Positions 8,229 to 17,762 are shown, counted from the first letter of the stretch. The stretch is 64,000 nt of DNA from Micromonospora ureilytica (GCF_015751765.1 NZ_JADOTX010000001.1:1364001-1428000); one strand, 5' to 3'. Notes: generated from the sequence alone by a model not told the origin. Translations and numbers: made by a program.

Positions 8229-9803
8229 ATGCCCGTCGCACCTCCCCGTCCCCTGCTGCCGGCACGCAGACGCCGGCTGATGCTCGCGCTGCTCGCCGCC
8301 ATCACCGTCACGGCCGGGACACTCGCCGCGCCGGCGGCCTCGGCCGCACCGCCGGCACCCCTGGGCCCGACAGTGACCCGCACCGACAAGCCGCCGACCG
8401 GCTACACCGTCACCTTCCGGTACCGGGCGCCCGAGGATGTCCAACAGGTCCACGTCTACGGCGACTGGTTCTACTCCCGTCCGGAGAACATTCCCTGTCA
8501 GGACTGCGGCGACGGCCGGCCGCCCGCCGAGTGGCAGCCCGGCGACGTCGCGGCCACCCCGTGGCACATCCAGGCCATGCGGAAGGGGCCCGACGGCGTC
8601 TGGACCTTCACCACTCCGCTGCCGGCGGGCACCTTCCGCTACGCCTTCACCCACGACTGCGCCAACGAGCTCGCGACCGGCTGTGCCCTGCACGACGACC
8701 CCGCCAACCGGTGGCAGATCCAGCCGCAATATCCGGGAGCGCCCGGCGCGGTACGCAGCACGATCTACGTCCCGGCCAGCAGGAAGTTCCCGACGTACGA
8801 CACCGGCTACCAGGCGCCGGTCGCCAGGGTCGGCCGGCTGGAGTCTCGGCGGTACACCTCACCGCTGTCGACGAACCCGGTAGGGGTCCACGACATGGTC
8901 GTCTACCTGCCGCATGGCTACGACCCCAACCGGGCCACGCCGTACCCGACCCTCTACCTGAGCCACGGCAGCGGCGACCACTCGACCGCCTGGACGATGC
9001 AGGGCGTGGCCCACCTCATCCTGGAGAACGCGATCAAGGATCGGGCGGCGCAGCCCATGGTGATCGTGTCCACCGACTTCAACGGCCTCCCCGGTGGCAA
9101 CGAGGGCTACGTCGACGAACTGCGGAACAACATCTTCCCGTTCGTCGAGCAGAACTACCACGTCTCGACCCGGGCACAGGACCGCGCGTTCGCCGGCTTC
9201 TCCGCCGGCGGCAGCCGGGCGTACACCATCATGTACAACCACACCGACCTGTTCGGCTACCACGCGGCCTGGAGCGCGGGCGGCCCGGCGGCCACCCAGG
9301 CGCAGATCGACAGCATGAAGGCCGTGGCCGGCGGCATCACGATCGGTACCGGGCTCCAGGATCGCCTGGGCAACATCGCCGAGAACTCGCAGCTTAACGC
9401 CGCCGCCCTGCGGGCCGCCGGCGTCGAGCTGGACGAGTACAACGTGCCGGGCGTGCACACCTGGCACGTGTGGCGTCCGCTGCTGAACCACTACCTGCGC
9501 ACCCTGACCTTCCGAACCACCACCACCGATCTCGACGTCACCACGTCACCGGTCGGCGGATCGCGCCACACGACTGTCACCGCCACCGCGACGGTTGGCG
9601 CGGTCAGCACCAGCACGTCCACGCCCTCCGGCACTGTCGACTTCTACGCGGGTGACACCCGCCTGGGGTCGGCGCCGGTGCACCACGGCGTCGCCCGGCT
9701 GAAGAAGACCGTCCTTGGCGAGCTGGACGGGCCGGTGGTCGCCCGCTACCAGGGCGACAAGCTCTTCAACGACTCCGACAGCGCCCCGGTCGACGCCCGG
9801 TAA
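8229..9803 (+). CDS. Secreted carbohydrate esterase (esterase D / CE1-like) with Ig-like C-terminal domain
   Basis: 524-residue exported serine esterase, probably removing acyl or feruloyl groups from hemicellulose. Signal peptide: residues 1-~37 (RRRR, then LMLALLAAITVTAG, cut near ASA-AP). Residues ~50-170 form an Ig-like early-set domain. The alpha/beta-hydrolase domain shows YLSHGSGD (oxyanion region), GFSAGG with Ser325 as nucleophile, and GVHTWHVW with likely His410. Residues ~435-524 form an Ig-like repeat (bacterial Ig-like 3 type, SGTVDFYAGDTRLGS). ATG follows GAGGGAGCAGGAAC. It is monocistronic and followed by a strong terminator. Confidence 0.85.
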   Translation: MPVAPPRPLLPARRRRLMLALLAAITVTAGTLAAPAASAAPPAPLGPTVTRTDKPPTGYTVTFRYRAPEDVQQVHVYGDWFYSRPENIPCQDCGDGRPPAEWQPGDVAATPWHIQAMRKGPDGVWTFTTPLPAGTFRYAFTHDCANELATGCALHDDPANRWQIQPQYPGAPGAVRSTIYVPASRKFPTYDTGYQAPVARVGRLESRRYTSPLSTNPVGVHDMVVYLPHGYDPNRATPYPTLYLSHGSGDHSTAWTMQGVAHLILENAIKDRAAQPMVIVSTDFNGLPGGNEGYVDELRNNIFPFVEQNYHVSTRAQDRAFAGFSAGGSRAYTIMYNHTDLFGYHAAWSAGGPAATQAQIDSMKAVAGGITIGTGLQDRLGNIAENSQLNAAALRAAGVELDEYNVPGVHTWHVWRPLLNHYLRTLTFRTTTTDLDVTTSPVGGSRHTTVTATATVGAVSTSTSTPSGTVDFYAGDTRLGSAPVHHGVARLKKTVLGELDGPVVARYQGDKLFNDSDSAPVDAR

Positions 9804-9840
9804 CAACGGGCTCGACCCCGTACTCCCTGTGGTGGGGAAG

Positions 9841-9888
9841 CCCCGGCCGCGCACACCCTGGTGAAAGCCAGGGTGTGCGCGGCCGGGG
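9841..9888. terminator. Bidirectional terminator, 21-bp perfect stem
   Basis: Perfect inverted repeat 9841-9861 / 9868-9888 with the 6-nt loop TGAAAG. It lies between the converging esterase and arabinofuranosidase genes and can serve both. Confidence 0.9.
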
Positions 9889-9914
9889 CGCGTCCGGGAC
9901 CGTTCGTCAGCCGG

Positions 9915-11438
9915 TCACGGGGTCGTGTCGGTGGCGTGCAGTCGCAGCATGGTCCAGGACGCGGGCGGAAGAGTCAGCTGGACGGTGGCGTCGGCGCCGC
10001 GTGCCGTGTCGTTGGGGCGCGGCGCGGCGTGGTCCGGGCCGTCGGCCGTGTTCTTGGCGTGCAGGTCGGTGCCGCCGACGGTGACGCACTCGACGATGTC
10101 GGTCACCAGGGCGCCGGCGACGTCGATTGTCACCTCGGCCGGGGTGTCGAGGACGCGGTTGACGAGGAAGACGGTCATCTCCCCGGTGCTGTCGTCCCAG
10201 GTGGAGACCGCGTCGACAGCGTCGATCTCACCGTAGCGGTCGGTGGTCGTCGTGCTGCCGTCGCGCAGCACGTCCAGCACGGTGCCCTGGGCGTGCCGGG
10301 CGGTGCGGGCGAAGGGGTGGAAGATGGTCTGGCGCCAGGCCGAGCCGCCCGGCTCGGTCATGATCGGTGCGATGACGTTCACCAGTTGGGCCTGGCAGGC
10401 CGCGCTCACCCGGTCGCTGTGCCGCAGCAGGCTGATGAGCAGGCCACCGACGACGACCGCGTCCGCCACGCTGTAGTGGTCCTCCAGCAGTGGCGGCGCG
10501 ACCGGCCAGTCCTCGCCGCTGGGCGGCGTGGACGGGGCGGCGGACTGGTACCAGACGTTCCACTCGTCGAACGCGATCATGATCTTCTTGGTCGACCGAC
10601 GGATCGCCCCGACCGAGTCGGCGATGGCGGTGACGGCGTCGATGTACCTGTCCATGTCCTCGGCCGAGGCGAGGAAGCTGGCCAGGTCGTCGTCGGCCGG
10701 CTGGTAGTAGGCGTGCAGCGAGATCAGGTCGACGTCGTCGTACGCCTCGGTCAGCACGTCGCGCTCCCAGCTGCCGAAGGTCGGCATACCCAGGTGTGAG
10801 GAGCCGCAGGCGACGAGTTCGAGGTCGGGATCGAAGCGGCGCATGGCCTTCGCGGTCTGTGCCGCGAGCCGCCCGTACTCGGTCGCGCTGCGCTGGCCCA
10901 CCTGCCACGGGCCGTCCATCTCGTTGCCCAGGCACCACAGCTTGATCCCGTACGGGTCGACCGCGCCGTTGTCGCGGCGCTGGTCGGCGAGGTGACTCCC
11001 ACCGCGGTGATTGGCGTACTCGAGCAGGTCGACTGCCTCGGCGGTGCCACGGGTGCCGAGGTTGACGGCCATGATCGGGTCCACGTCGGCCTTGCCGACC
11101 CAGCGCATGAACTCGTCGAGCCCGAACGCGTTGGTCTCCAGGCTGTGCCAGGCGAGGTCGAGCCTCGCCGGCCGTTTGTCGACCGGGCCGACGCCGTCCT
11201 CCCAGCGGTAGGAGGAGACGAAGTTGCCGCCCGGATAGCGCACGGTGGTGACGCCCAACTCGCGCACCAGCGCGAGGACGTCGCCCCGGAAGCCGTCGGC
11301 GTCGGCAGTCGGGTGCCCCGGCTCGTAGATTCCGGTGTAGACGCAGCGACCCAGGTGTTCGACGAACGAGCCGAAGATCCGGCGGGGCACCGGTGCGACG
11401 CGTCGGCGGGGGTCCAGGGTCAAGCGGGCCGTGTTCAC
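9915..11438 (-). CDS. GH51 alpha-L-arabinofuranosidase
   Basis: Intracellular retaining glycosidase that removes arabinofuranosyl side chains from arabinoxylan or arabinan fragments. 507 residues, standard for GH51. The N-terminus RRIFGSFVEHLGRCVYTGIY is diagnostic. The acid/base is Glu173 (CLGNEMDGPW) and the nucleophile Glu292 (AFDEWNVWY). I chose GTG at 11438 because GGAGAA precedes it and the protein then begins VNTARLTLDP like relatives. The longer TTG start at 11564 would add 42 Arg-rich residues without homology. No signal peptide, so substrates are imported oligosaccharides. It diverges from the GH3 gene across two operator sites. Confidence 0.93.
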   Translation of the reverse strand: MNTARLTLDPRRRVAPVPRRIFGSFVEHLGRCVYTGIYEPGHPTADADGFRGDVLALVRELGVTTVRYPGGNFVSSYRWEDGVGPVDKRPARLDLAWHSLETNAFGLDEFMRWVGKADVDPIMAVNLGTRGTAEAVDLLEYANHRGGSHLADQRRDNGAVDPYGIKLWCLGNEMDGPWQVGQRSATEYGRLAAQTAKAMRRFDPDLELVACGSSHLGMPTFGSWERDVLTEAYDDVDLISLHAYYQPADDDLASFLASAEDMDRYIDAVTAIADSVGAIRRSTKKIMIAFDEWNVWYQSAAPSTPPSGEDWPVAPPLLEDHYSVADAVVVGGLLISLLRHSDRVSAACQAQLVNVIAPIMTEPGGSAWRQTIFHPFARTARHAQGTVLDVLRDGSTTTTDRYGEIDAVDAVSTWDDSTGEMTVFLVNRVLDTPAEVTIDVAGALVTDIVECVTVGGTDLHAKNTADGPDHAAPRPNDTARGADATVQLTLPPASWTMLRLHATDTTP

Positions 11439-11567
11439 GACGTTCTCCGGCGCGCTGTCGAGGTCGGTGTTCAGGGCTGGCTCCCTTCGTGCGAGGTCCG
11501 ACGCGGGATCTCTGCCCGAGCGCCGGGACCGAGGGGTGGTGGAGGCAGTGTGAGCTCTGGACAAGGT

Positions 11568-11618
11568 GATCGTCTTCGATTACGTTCTCGATCTATGTAA
11601 ACGTTACCGATTACGTTT
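11568..11618. promoter_or_regulatory. Pair of LacI operators between GH51 and GH3 genes
   Basis: Site 11600-11618 reads AACGTTACCGATTACGTTT. Site 11568-11586 read on the minus strand is AACGTAATCGAAGACGATC. The two are in opposite orientation and 32 bp apart. The same paired arrangement recurs at 14287-14338 ahead of the LacI gene, so the LacI protein encoded at 14358 is the likely binder. Confidence 0.75.
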
Positions 11619-11688
11619 ACGTAAGGGAACACGGCACCTGGATCGATGTTCTGGCCGGCCAGCTTGTCGCGGTGATTGGGGTGACCGG

Positions 11689-14067
11689 GTGACCACTGTT
11701 GAGCCGGCGATCGAGGCGACCTACGCCGATGCGACAGCGCCCGTCGACGAACGGGTGTCGGATCTGCTGGCCCGGATGACCCGCGAGGAGAAACTCGCGC
11801 AACTGGGCAGCACCTGGGCGTTCACACTGCTGGAGGGCGGACGGTTCACGGCCGACCGGGCCCGGCCGATCCTTCGACACGGCCTGGGGCACGTGACCCG
11901 CGTCGCGGGCGCGACCAGCCTGAAGGCCGCGCAGGTGGCGCGGGCGGCCAATGCCATCCAGCGCTTCCTGGTCACCGAGACCCGGCTGGGGATCCCGGCC
12001 ATCGTGCACGAGGAGGTCTGCTCGGGGGTGATGGCCCGCGAGGCGACCATCTTCCCGCAGGCGATCGGTGTCGCGAGCACCTGGGCGCCGGAACTCAACA
12101 GGCAGCTGGCCGACGCCGTTCGCGCACAGATGCGCGCCATGGGAAGCCACCAGGGGCTGTCGCCGGTGCTCGACGTGGTGCGTGACCCACGGTGGGGCCG
12201 GACGGAGGAGACCTACGGCGAGGATCCGTACCTGGTGTCCCGGATGGGGGTGGCGTTCGTCCGAGGGCTGCAGGGCGTCGACCTGGCCGACGGCGTCCTC
12301 GCCACCGCCAAGCACTTCGTCGGCTACGGGGCGTCCGAGGGTGGGCTGAACTGGGCGCCGGCCCATCTGCCGCCACGTCTGCTGCGCGAGGTGTACCTGT
12401 ATCCGTTCGAGGCGGCGGTCCGAGAGGGCGGGCTCCAGTCGGTGATGGCCGGCTACCACGAGCTCGACGGCGTCCCCTGCCACGCCAACCAGGAACTCCT
12501 CGCCGACGTCCTCCGTGGGCAGTGGGGCTTCACCGGCAGCGTGGTGTCGGACTACTTCGCCGTCAACGACCTCCACTCGTACCACCACTTCGCGCAGGAC
12601 AAGCAGCAGGCCGCGACGGTGGGCCTCGGCGCGGGCGTGGACGTCGAGCTTCCGGCGACGGACGCGTACGCCGACGCACTCACCCGCGCCCTGGACGCCG
12701 GTGAGGTCAGCGAGGCCCAGCTCGACGAGGCGGTCTCGCGGGTCCTTCGGCACAAGGTCGAACTCGGGCTCTTCGAGAACCCGTACGTCGACGAGGACGC
12801 GGCCGCGACGGCGGCGGCGGCGAACGCCGAGCGGCACCGGGACGTGGCGCTGGAGATCGCCCGTCGCAGCCTCGTCCTGCTCAAGAACGACGGGGTTCTG
12901 CCGCTGCTCGGGGGAGCCGGAACTGTCGCTCTCATCGGCCCGAACGCCGACGACGCCCGACACCTCCTCGGTGACTACTCGTTCGCGGCCCACATCGAGG
13001 CGTTGGTCGAGGCGCGCAAGCGCCGTGGTCTGCTCGGCGAGATGATGACGATCCCGGACGATCTGGAGATCGACGAGAGCACCGACGGTGTGCCCACGGT
13101 GCGTGACGAACTGGCGGCGCGGCTGGGCGACCGGCTGCGCTTCGCCCAGGGCTGCGACGTGCTCGATCCGTCGACGGACGGGTTCGCCGACGCGGTCGCG
13201 GCCGCTGCGGCGGCCGACGTCGCGGTGCTGGTCCTGGGGGACCGCTCGGGGTTGACGCCCGGGGCCACCACTGGCGAGTCCCGGGACCGGTCCAGTCTGG
13301 ACCTGCCGGGAGTGCAGGAAGAGCTGGTCCGTGCCGTCGTCGCCACCGGCACGCCCGTCGTGGCGGTGCTCGTCGCCGGCCGACCGGTGGGCAGCGACTT
13401 CCTGCACGAGGAGTGCGCAGCGGTGCTGATGGCCTGGTTGCCGGGGGAGACCGGGGGGCAGGCGATCGCCGAGGTGCTCCTCGGTGAGGTGAACCCGAGC
13501 GGCAGGCTGCCGATCTCGTACCCCCGTGGCGTGGGCCAGATCCCCGTCTTCTACGGCCACAAGGTGTCCGGCGGACGGTCACACTGGCACGGCGACTACG
13601 TGGACTCGCCGGTCGCCCCGCGATACGTCTTCGGTCACGGCCTCGGGTACACCTCATTCGCCATCGACGACGCCGCGGTGGACAGCGCCGAGGTCAGCGC
13701 CGGGGACAGCGTCGGTGTCGAGGTCACGGTCACCAACACCGGAGACCGGGCGGGGGAGCAGGTCGTGCAGCTCTACGTCCGCGACCCGCAGGCCACGATC
13801 ACCCGGCCGGTGCTGGAGTTGAAGGCCTTCGCCCGCGTCGCGGCGGCCGCCGGTCAGCGGGTGGCGGTGCGGTTCGCGCTCCCCACGGGCCAGCTCGGTT
13901 TCTACGACCGGAGCATGGCCTACGCGGTGGAGGCAGGGCAGATCGAGGTGTACGTCGGCTTCTCGGCTGCCGACCGTACCCACGCCGGCACCTTTGTGAT
14001 CACCGCGGACCCGGACCGGCCGACGCCGAAGGTCTTTTCCGGGACCGCCGAAGTTCGGCAGCTGTGA
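11689..14067 (+). CDS. GH3 beta-glycosidase (beta-xylosidase/beta-glucosidase type)
   Basis: 792-residue cytoplasmic retaining glycosidase. Order: GH3 N-terminal barrel (residues ~20-330) with HEEVCSG, DPRWGRTEETYGEDP, KHFVGYG and nucleophile Asp288 in VVSDYFAVND; GH3 C-terminal alpha/beta domain (~375-600, ARRSLVLLKNDGVLPL); fibronectin III-like domain (~690-765, VTVTNTGDRAGEQVVQLYVRD). GTG at 11689 is used because the conserved DERVSDLLARMTREEKLAQL follows at the normal distance; upstream extension is unrelated. It lacks a signal peptide and acts on imported oligosaccharides. The divergent partner is the GH51 gene, and both share LacI sites, which supports arabinoxylo-oligosaccharides as substrate. 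Confidence 0.9.
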   Translation: MTTVEPAIEATYADATAPVDERVSDLLARMTREEKLAQLGSTWAFTLLEGGRFTADRARPILRHGLGHVTRVAGATSLKAAQVARAANAIQRFLVTETRLGIPAIVHEEVCSGVMAREATIFPQAIGVASTWAPELNRQLADAVRAQMRAMGSHQGLSPVLDVVRDPRWGRTEETYGEDPYLVSRMGVAFVRGLQGVDLADGVLATAKHFVGYGASEGGLNWAPAHLPPRLLREVYLYPFEAAVREGGLQSVMAGYHELDGVPCHANQELLADVLRGQWGFTGSVVSDYFAVNDLHSYHHFAQDKQQAATVGLGAGVDVELPATDAYADALTRALDAGEVSEAQLDEAVSRVLRHKVELGLFENPYVDEDAAATAAAANAERHRDVALEIARRSLVLLKNDGVLPLLGGAGTVALIGPNADDARHLLGDYSFAAHIEALVEARKRRGLLGEMMTIPDDLEIDESTDGVPTVRDELAARLGDRLRFAQGCDVLDPSTDGFADAVAAAAAADVAVLVLGDRSGLTPGATTGESRDRSSLDLPGVQEELVRAVVATGTPVVAVLVAGRPVGSDFLHEECAAVLMAWLPGETGGQAIAEVLLGEVNPSGRLPISYPRGVGQIPVFYGHKVSGGRSHWHGDYVDSPVAPRYVFGHGLGYTSFAIDDAAVDSAEVSAGDSVGVEVTVTNTGDRAGEQVVQLYVRDPQATITRPVLELKAFARVAAAAGQRVAVRFALPTGQLGFYDRSMAYAVEAGQIEVYVGFSAADRTHAGTFVITADPDRPTPKVFSGTAEVRQL

Positions 14068-14286
14068 TCGTTTACCCGGGTCGCGGAATGGTTCTTGACG
14101 GAGTGTGCCGTCCTGTTGTCAACGGGTAGAACCGGCGCGAAAAACGGGGCTCCACTTCGACCGCCGGAAGAGGCCGCCGATTGCGTTATCCGCAACGGCA
14201 TCCGAGGATCAGCCGCGCCCTTGCGAGCATCCGGTTAGGACCCTCTTCCTGGCAGTTGACTAAGGGTGAAGAGGTCTTGTGTTCGT

Positions 14287-14338
14287 AATCGTTCTCGGTT
14301 ACGTTGGCAACATCCTGGAAACGTAACCGATAACGATT
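14287..14338. promoter_or_regulatory. Pair of LacI operators upstream of the LacI gene (autoregulation)
   Basis: Site 14320-14338 reads AACGTAACCGATAACGATT; site 14287-14305 on the minus strand reads AACGTAACCGAGAACGATT. Opposite orientation, 33 bp apart, matching the pair at 11568-11618. The rest of the 290-bp gap (14068-14357) shows no gene. Confidence 0.8.
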
Positions 14339-14357
14339 GCAGTCCAGAGAGAGCCGC

Positions 14358-15380
14358 ATGATTGAAGTCAATGCGCCGGTAACAATGAGTGATGTCGCCC
14401 GAGCTGCCGGCGTTTCCACAGCCACCGTCTCGCGTGTCGTCAACGGGCATTACGGCGTCAGCGCTCGCACTGTCGCTCAGGTGCGCTCCGCCATCGAGCA
14501 GCTCGGCTACGAGTCGAGCCTGGTGGCCACCAGCCTTCGGCGCAGCCGCACCAACGTTCTGGGCCTCGTTGCGCACAGCTTCCAGTCGTACACGGCTGAG
14601 GTGCTCAAGGGCGTGATGAAGGCGCTGAGCCGCTCGGGCTTCGATCTGATCATCTACGCCAACAGCGACCTCTACGGGTCGTACTCGGAGGGTTGGGAAC
14701 AGCGGCACCTGACCCGGCTGTCGGGCACCCTCACCGACGGCTGCATCGTCGTCACGCCCTGGGGTGATTTCCGGACCCGGACGCCGGTCGTGGCCATCGA
14801 CCCGGTGCGGGGCTCGACGGCACCCTCGGTGATCTCCGACAACCTCGCTGGCGCCACCACCGCCGTCGAGCACCTGCTCGGCCTGGGCCACCGGCGCATC
14901 GGGTTCATCGCCGGCCGCGACAGCCTGGCCTCGGCCTGGTCGCGGGAGGAGGGCTACCGGGCCGCGCTGACCACCGCCGGCATCCCGGTCGACCCGACGC
15001 TGATCGGCCGAGGGGATTTCAACCCCGAGTCGGCGACTCCGCTGGCGCGCGTCCTGCTGCAACGACCGGACCCGCCGTCGGCGATCTTCGCGGCGAGCGA
15101 CGGGATGGCCCTCAAGGTTCTGGAGGTCGCCAGGGAGTTGGGGTTCTCCGTGCCGGGAGACCTGTCCGTCGTCGGGTTCGACAACATCCCCGAGTCGGCG
15201 TTGACCCAGCCGGGTCTGACCACAGTGGACCAGTCGATGTATCAGCTCGGGTACGAGGCCGCGCGGATGCTGAAGTCACTGGTGACCGGCGAGTGGGACG
15301 AGCCGAGCCAGATCGTGCTTCCGACCAGCCTCGTCGTGCGCAGCTCGACCGCACCACCGACGAGCGGGGCAGCAGCCTGA
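14358..15380 (+). CDS. LacI-family transcriptional regulator (hemicellulose locus)
   Basis: 340 residues. The N-terminal HTH (TMSDVARAAGVSTATVSRVVNG, residues ~8-29) is followed by the hinge (SLVATSLRRSRTNVLGLV) and a periplasmic-binding-protein-like sensor domain ending in SLVVRSSTAPP. I chose ATG at 14358 (AGAGAGAG upstream) rather than an upstream in-frame TTG. The gene sits directly behind two operators identical in layout to those between the GH51 and GH3 genes, so it most likely represses itself and both glycosidases until a sugar ligand binds. Downstream genes on the same strand may be co-transcribed. Confidence 0.93.
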   Translation: MIEVNAPVTMSDVARAAGVSTATVSRVVNGHYGVSARTVAQVRSAIEQLGYESSLVATSLRRSRTNVLGLVAHSFQSYTAEVLKGVMKALSRSGFDLIIYANSDLYGSYSEGWEQRHLTRLSGTLTDGCIVVTPWGDFRTRTPVVAIDPVRGSTAPSVISDNLAGATTAVEHLLGLGHRRIGFIAGRDSLASAWSREEGYRAALTTAGIPVDPTLIGRGDFNPESATPLARVLLQRPDPPSAIFAASDGMALKVLEVARELGFSVPGDLSVVGFDNIPESALTQPGLTTVDQSMYQLGYEAARMLKSLVTGEWDEPSQIVLPTSLVVRSSTAPPTSGAAA

Positions 15381-15475
15381 AGGAGGTGTACGCAGCACAC
15401 ACGGCCAGATCCACAGTTGAGCTGAGCCGGTCAGTCGGGTCGTATCCGCTGCCGGCACATTGAAAGGAGTGGAGT

Positions 15476-17659
15476 GTGACTACCGAACAGTATCATGGGC
15501 GCTTACGCCGTCTGGGCGTACGCCGCCGGCTCTCGGCGGCGTTCACCGCCGGCGTCATCGCCACCGCGGCGGTTCTCCTCGCGCCGCAACCGGCAGCGGC
15601 GGACACGCCGTGGCTGGACGTCTCCCCAGACCGCTACGCCACGTTCACCGTCCCGGCGGCGTACGTCCAGGAGAAGCTGGGCACCGTCTCGCAGGTCATC
15701 GTCGAGGGAAACTTCGGCCCGTCCGCCACCTGGGCGGAGTTCGGGCTGACCCGTCGAGGTGACGCCTGGTCGGGTGTTCTCGGCGCGCTGGAGCCCGGTC
15801 TGTACAACTACCAGCTCACCGCCGACGACACCAAGACCATCAAGGACCCGACGAACAGCACGAGCGTCGCGTCCAACCCGCTCCTGAGCACCTTCCTCGT
15901 TGCGGGTGACTCGGCGCGGTGGCTCGTCGACGCGCCGTCGGGCACCGGCGGAAAGATCGAGACGTTGACCTATCGGACCAGGAACGCGCAGCGCTCGGCC
16001 CTGGTCTGGACGCCACCTGGTTACGCGGCCAAGGGCCCGAAGGGTTACCCGGCGCTCTTCCTGCAGTCGGGTGCCGGTGTTGCCGCCACCGACTGGCTCG
16101 ACCTCGGTCGATCCAAGCAGATCCTCGACAACCTGTCGGCCGCGCGCGCCATGAGCCCGATGGTGGTGGTGCTCAACAACGCCAACGCCTCGGACGACAA
16201 GGAGTTGAGGGACCTCCGCAAGGCGGTTGCCGACAACTACCGGGTCCTTCGCGACCCGGCGCACCAGGCGATCGCGGGTGTGGCCGACGGTGGCACGCAG
16301 GCAGTGCGGGCCGCGCTCACCAAGCCGGGCCAGTTCGGTTACGTCGGTTCGTTCTCGGGCACGTCGGCTCCGGCGATCGACCGGAAGGACGCCAAGGCGA
16401 TCAACCGCGGCGTCAAGCTGCTGCGCCTGTACACGGGCAACGTCACCGATCCCGCGTACAACACCACCTACCGGCTGACGAAGGCGTTGGACCGAGCCGA
16501 CGTCCGGTTCGAGTTCGACGGGGTCAACCCGGACGGCGGCGCGAACTGGACCACCTGGCAGGAGAACCTGGTCGACTTCCTGCCGCGACTGTTCGGTCAC
16601 GTGCGGGACCACGGGCCGAGCCCCGGTCACCAGCCGCTGAAGCGGGAGTTCACCCCGCCGCCGGCCGGCACCACCCCGACGCCCTTCGTCACCGAGGACG
16701 GCTTCGTCACCTTCGAGACCACCACCGACTTCAAGAACGCTCAGCACGTCACGGTCTGGGCGAACGTCGCTCCGGGCGGCAGTTGGCTGCGACTGCCACT
16801 GACCCGCGACGGCGACCGGTGGCGGGCGACCGTGGGCCCGCTGAAGCCCTGGTTCTACTACTACCGGCTGATCGTGGACCGGGTCGCCGTCAAGGACGCC
16901 TCGAACCCGACGACAGTCACCACCGAGCCGATGTGGAGCACCTTCTTCATCCCGGGGCCGGGTGCCCGACTGCTGTCGGACGTACCCGCCGGTCGTGGCG
17001 GGAAGGTCGAGAACATGACCTACACCAGCACGGTGGCCGGCCAGGACCGCACCGCACTGGTGTGGACCCCGCCGGGGTACGACCCGAACCGGGCGCAGCC
17101 GTACCCCGTCCTCTATCTCCAGCACGGCGGCGGCCAGAACTACACGGACTGGGTCGAGATGGGCCGCGCCAAGCAGATCCTCGACAATCAGTTCCTCGAC
17201 GGCGACCTCACGCCGATGGTCGTCGTGATGGGCAACGGCAACTCGTCGAACTTCAACAGCGAGTTGCGGGAGAACATCGTTCCGACGGCCCGTGCCCGCT
17301 ACCACATCTCCAGCGATCCGTCACAGCAGGCCCTCGCTGGCCTGTCGATGGGCGGCGGGCAGGCGTTCGGGGTGCTGAAGGCCTACCCGGGCGAGTTCGC
17401 CTACGTCGCCGCGTTCTCGGCCGGGTTCGGCAGCGGCACCGGCGTCGACGTGCAGGCGATCAACAACGGCACCAAGATGCTGCGCCTGTACGTCGGTGAC
17501 CAGACCGACTTCGTGTACCCGAGCTTCATGGCATCGCTGACCACGTTGGACAACCTCGGAATCCGCTACGAGTTCGACGGGGTCACCCCCGGGCCGCACG
17601 GCTGGGACGTGTGGCAGAAGAACCTCATCGACCTGGCGCCGCGCCTGTTCAAGCGCTAG
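15476..17659 (+). CDS. Secreted tandem esterase: degenerate first module, intact second module
   Basis: 727-residue exported protein with signal peptide (residues 1-~42, AVLLAPQPAAA). It consists of two homologous halves, each an early-set Ig-like domain plus an esterase domain: ~45-375 and ~400-727. Parallel landmarks are LVWTPPGY in both, LQSGAG versus LQHGGG, AGVADGG versus AGLSMGG, and RYEFDGV/RFEFDGV near each end. Only the second half keeps nucleophile Ser624 and His708. The first has Ala270 at the nucleophile position and lost both the oxyanion His and the catalytic His. The first half may bind carbohydrate rather than cleave. GTG follows AAAGGAGTGGA. Confidence 0.85.
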   Translation: MTTEQYHGRLRRLGVRRRLSAAFTAGVIATAAVLLAPQPAAADTPWLDVSPDRYATFTVPAAYVQEKLGTVSQVIVEGNFGPSATWAEFGLTRRGDAWSGVLGALEPGLYNYQLTADDTKTIKDPTNSTSVASNPLLSTFLVAGDSARWLVDAPSGTGGKIETLTYRTRNAQRSALVWTPPGYAAKGPKGYPALFLQSGAGVAATDWLDLGRSKQILDNLSAARAMSPMVVVLNNANASDDKELRDLRKAVADNYRVLRDPAHQAIAGVADGGTQAVRAALTKPGQFGYVGSFSGTSAPAIDRKDAKAINRGVKLLRLYTGNVTDPAYNTTYRLTKALDRADVRFEFDGVNPDGGANWTTWQENLVDFLPRLFGHVRDHGPSPGHQPLKREFTPPPAGTTPTPFVTEDGFVTFETTTDFKNAQHVTVWANVAPGGSWLRLPLTRDGDRWRATVGPLKPWFYYYRLIVDRVAVKDASNPTTVTTEPMWSTFFIPGPGARLLSDVPAGRGGKVENMTYTSTVAGQDRTALVWTPPGYDPNRAQPYPVLYLQHGGGQNYTDWVEMGRAKQILDNQFLDGDLTPMVVVMGNGNSSNFNSELRENIVPTARARYHISSDPSQQALAGLSMGGGQAFGVLKAYPGEFAYVAAFSAGFGSGTGVDVQAINNGTKMLRLYVGDQTDFVYPSFMASLTTLDNLGIRYEFDGVTPGPHGWDVWQKNLIDLAPRLFKR

Positions 17660-17676
17660 GAGCCTTCGCCGGCGAC

Positions 17677-17709
17677 GCCACCGGGAGCAGGTCTTCCTGC
17701 CCCGGTGGC
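17677..17709 (+). terminator. Hairpin between esterase and binding-protein genes
   Basis: GCCACCGGG (17677-17685) pairs with CCCGGTGGC (17701-17709); the inner arms extend the stem further. No U-tract. It could be a terminator or a processing/attenuation hairpin. Confidence 0.6.
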
Positions 17710-17762
17710 GCCCGCCAGCGGATGGATGCTGTGCACCGCCATCGCCGAAGGGAACCATCTCA

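Noticed and set aside
11617..13560. 647-codon minus-strand ORF opposite the GH3 gene
   Set aside because: Antisense of a clear GH3 reading frame, no recognisable motif.
15503..17305. 600-codon minus-strand ORF opposite the tandem esterase
   Set aside because: Shadow ORF; the plus frame has signal peptide and esterase motifs.
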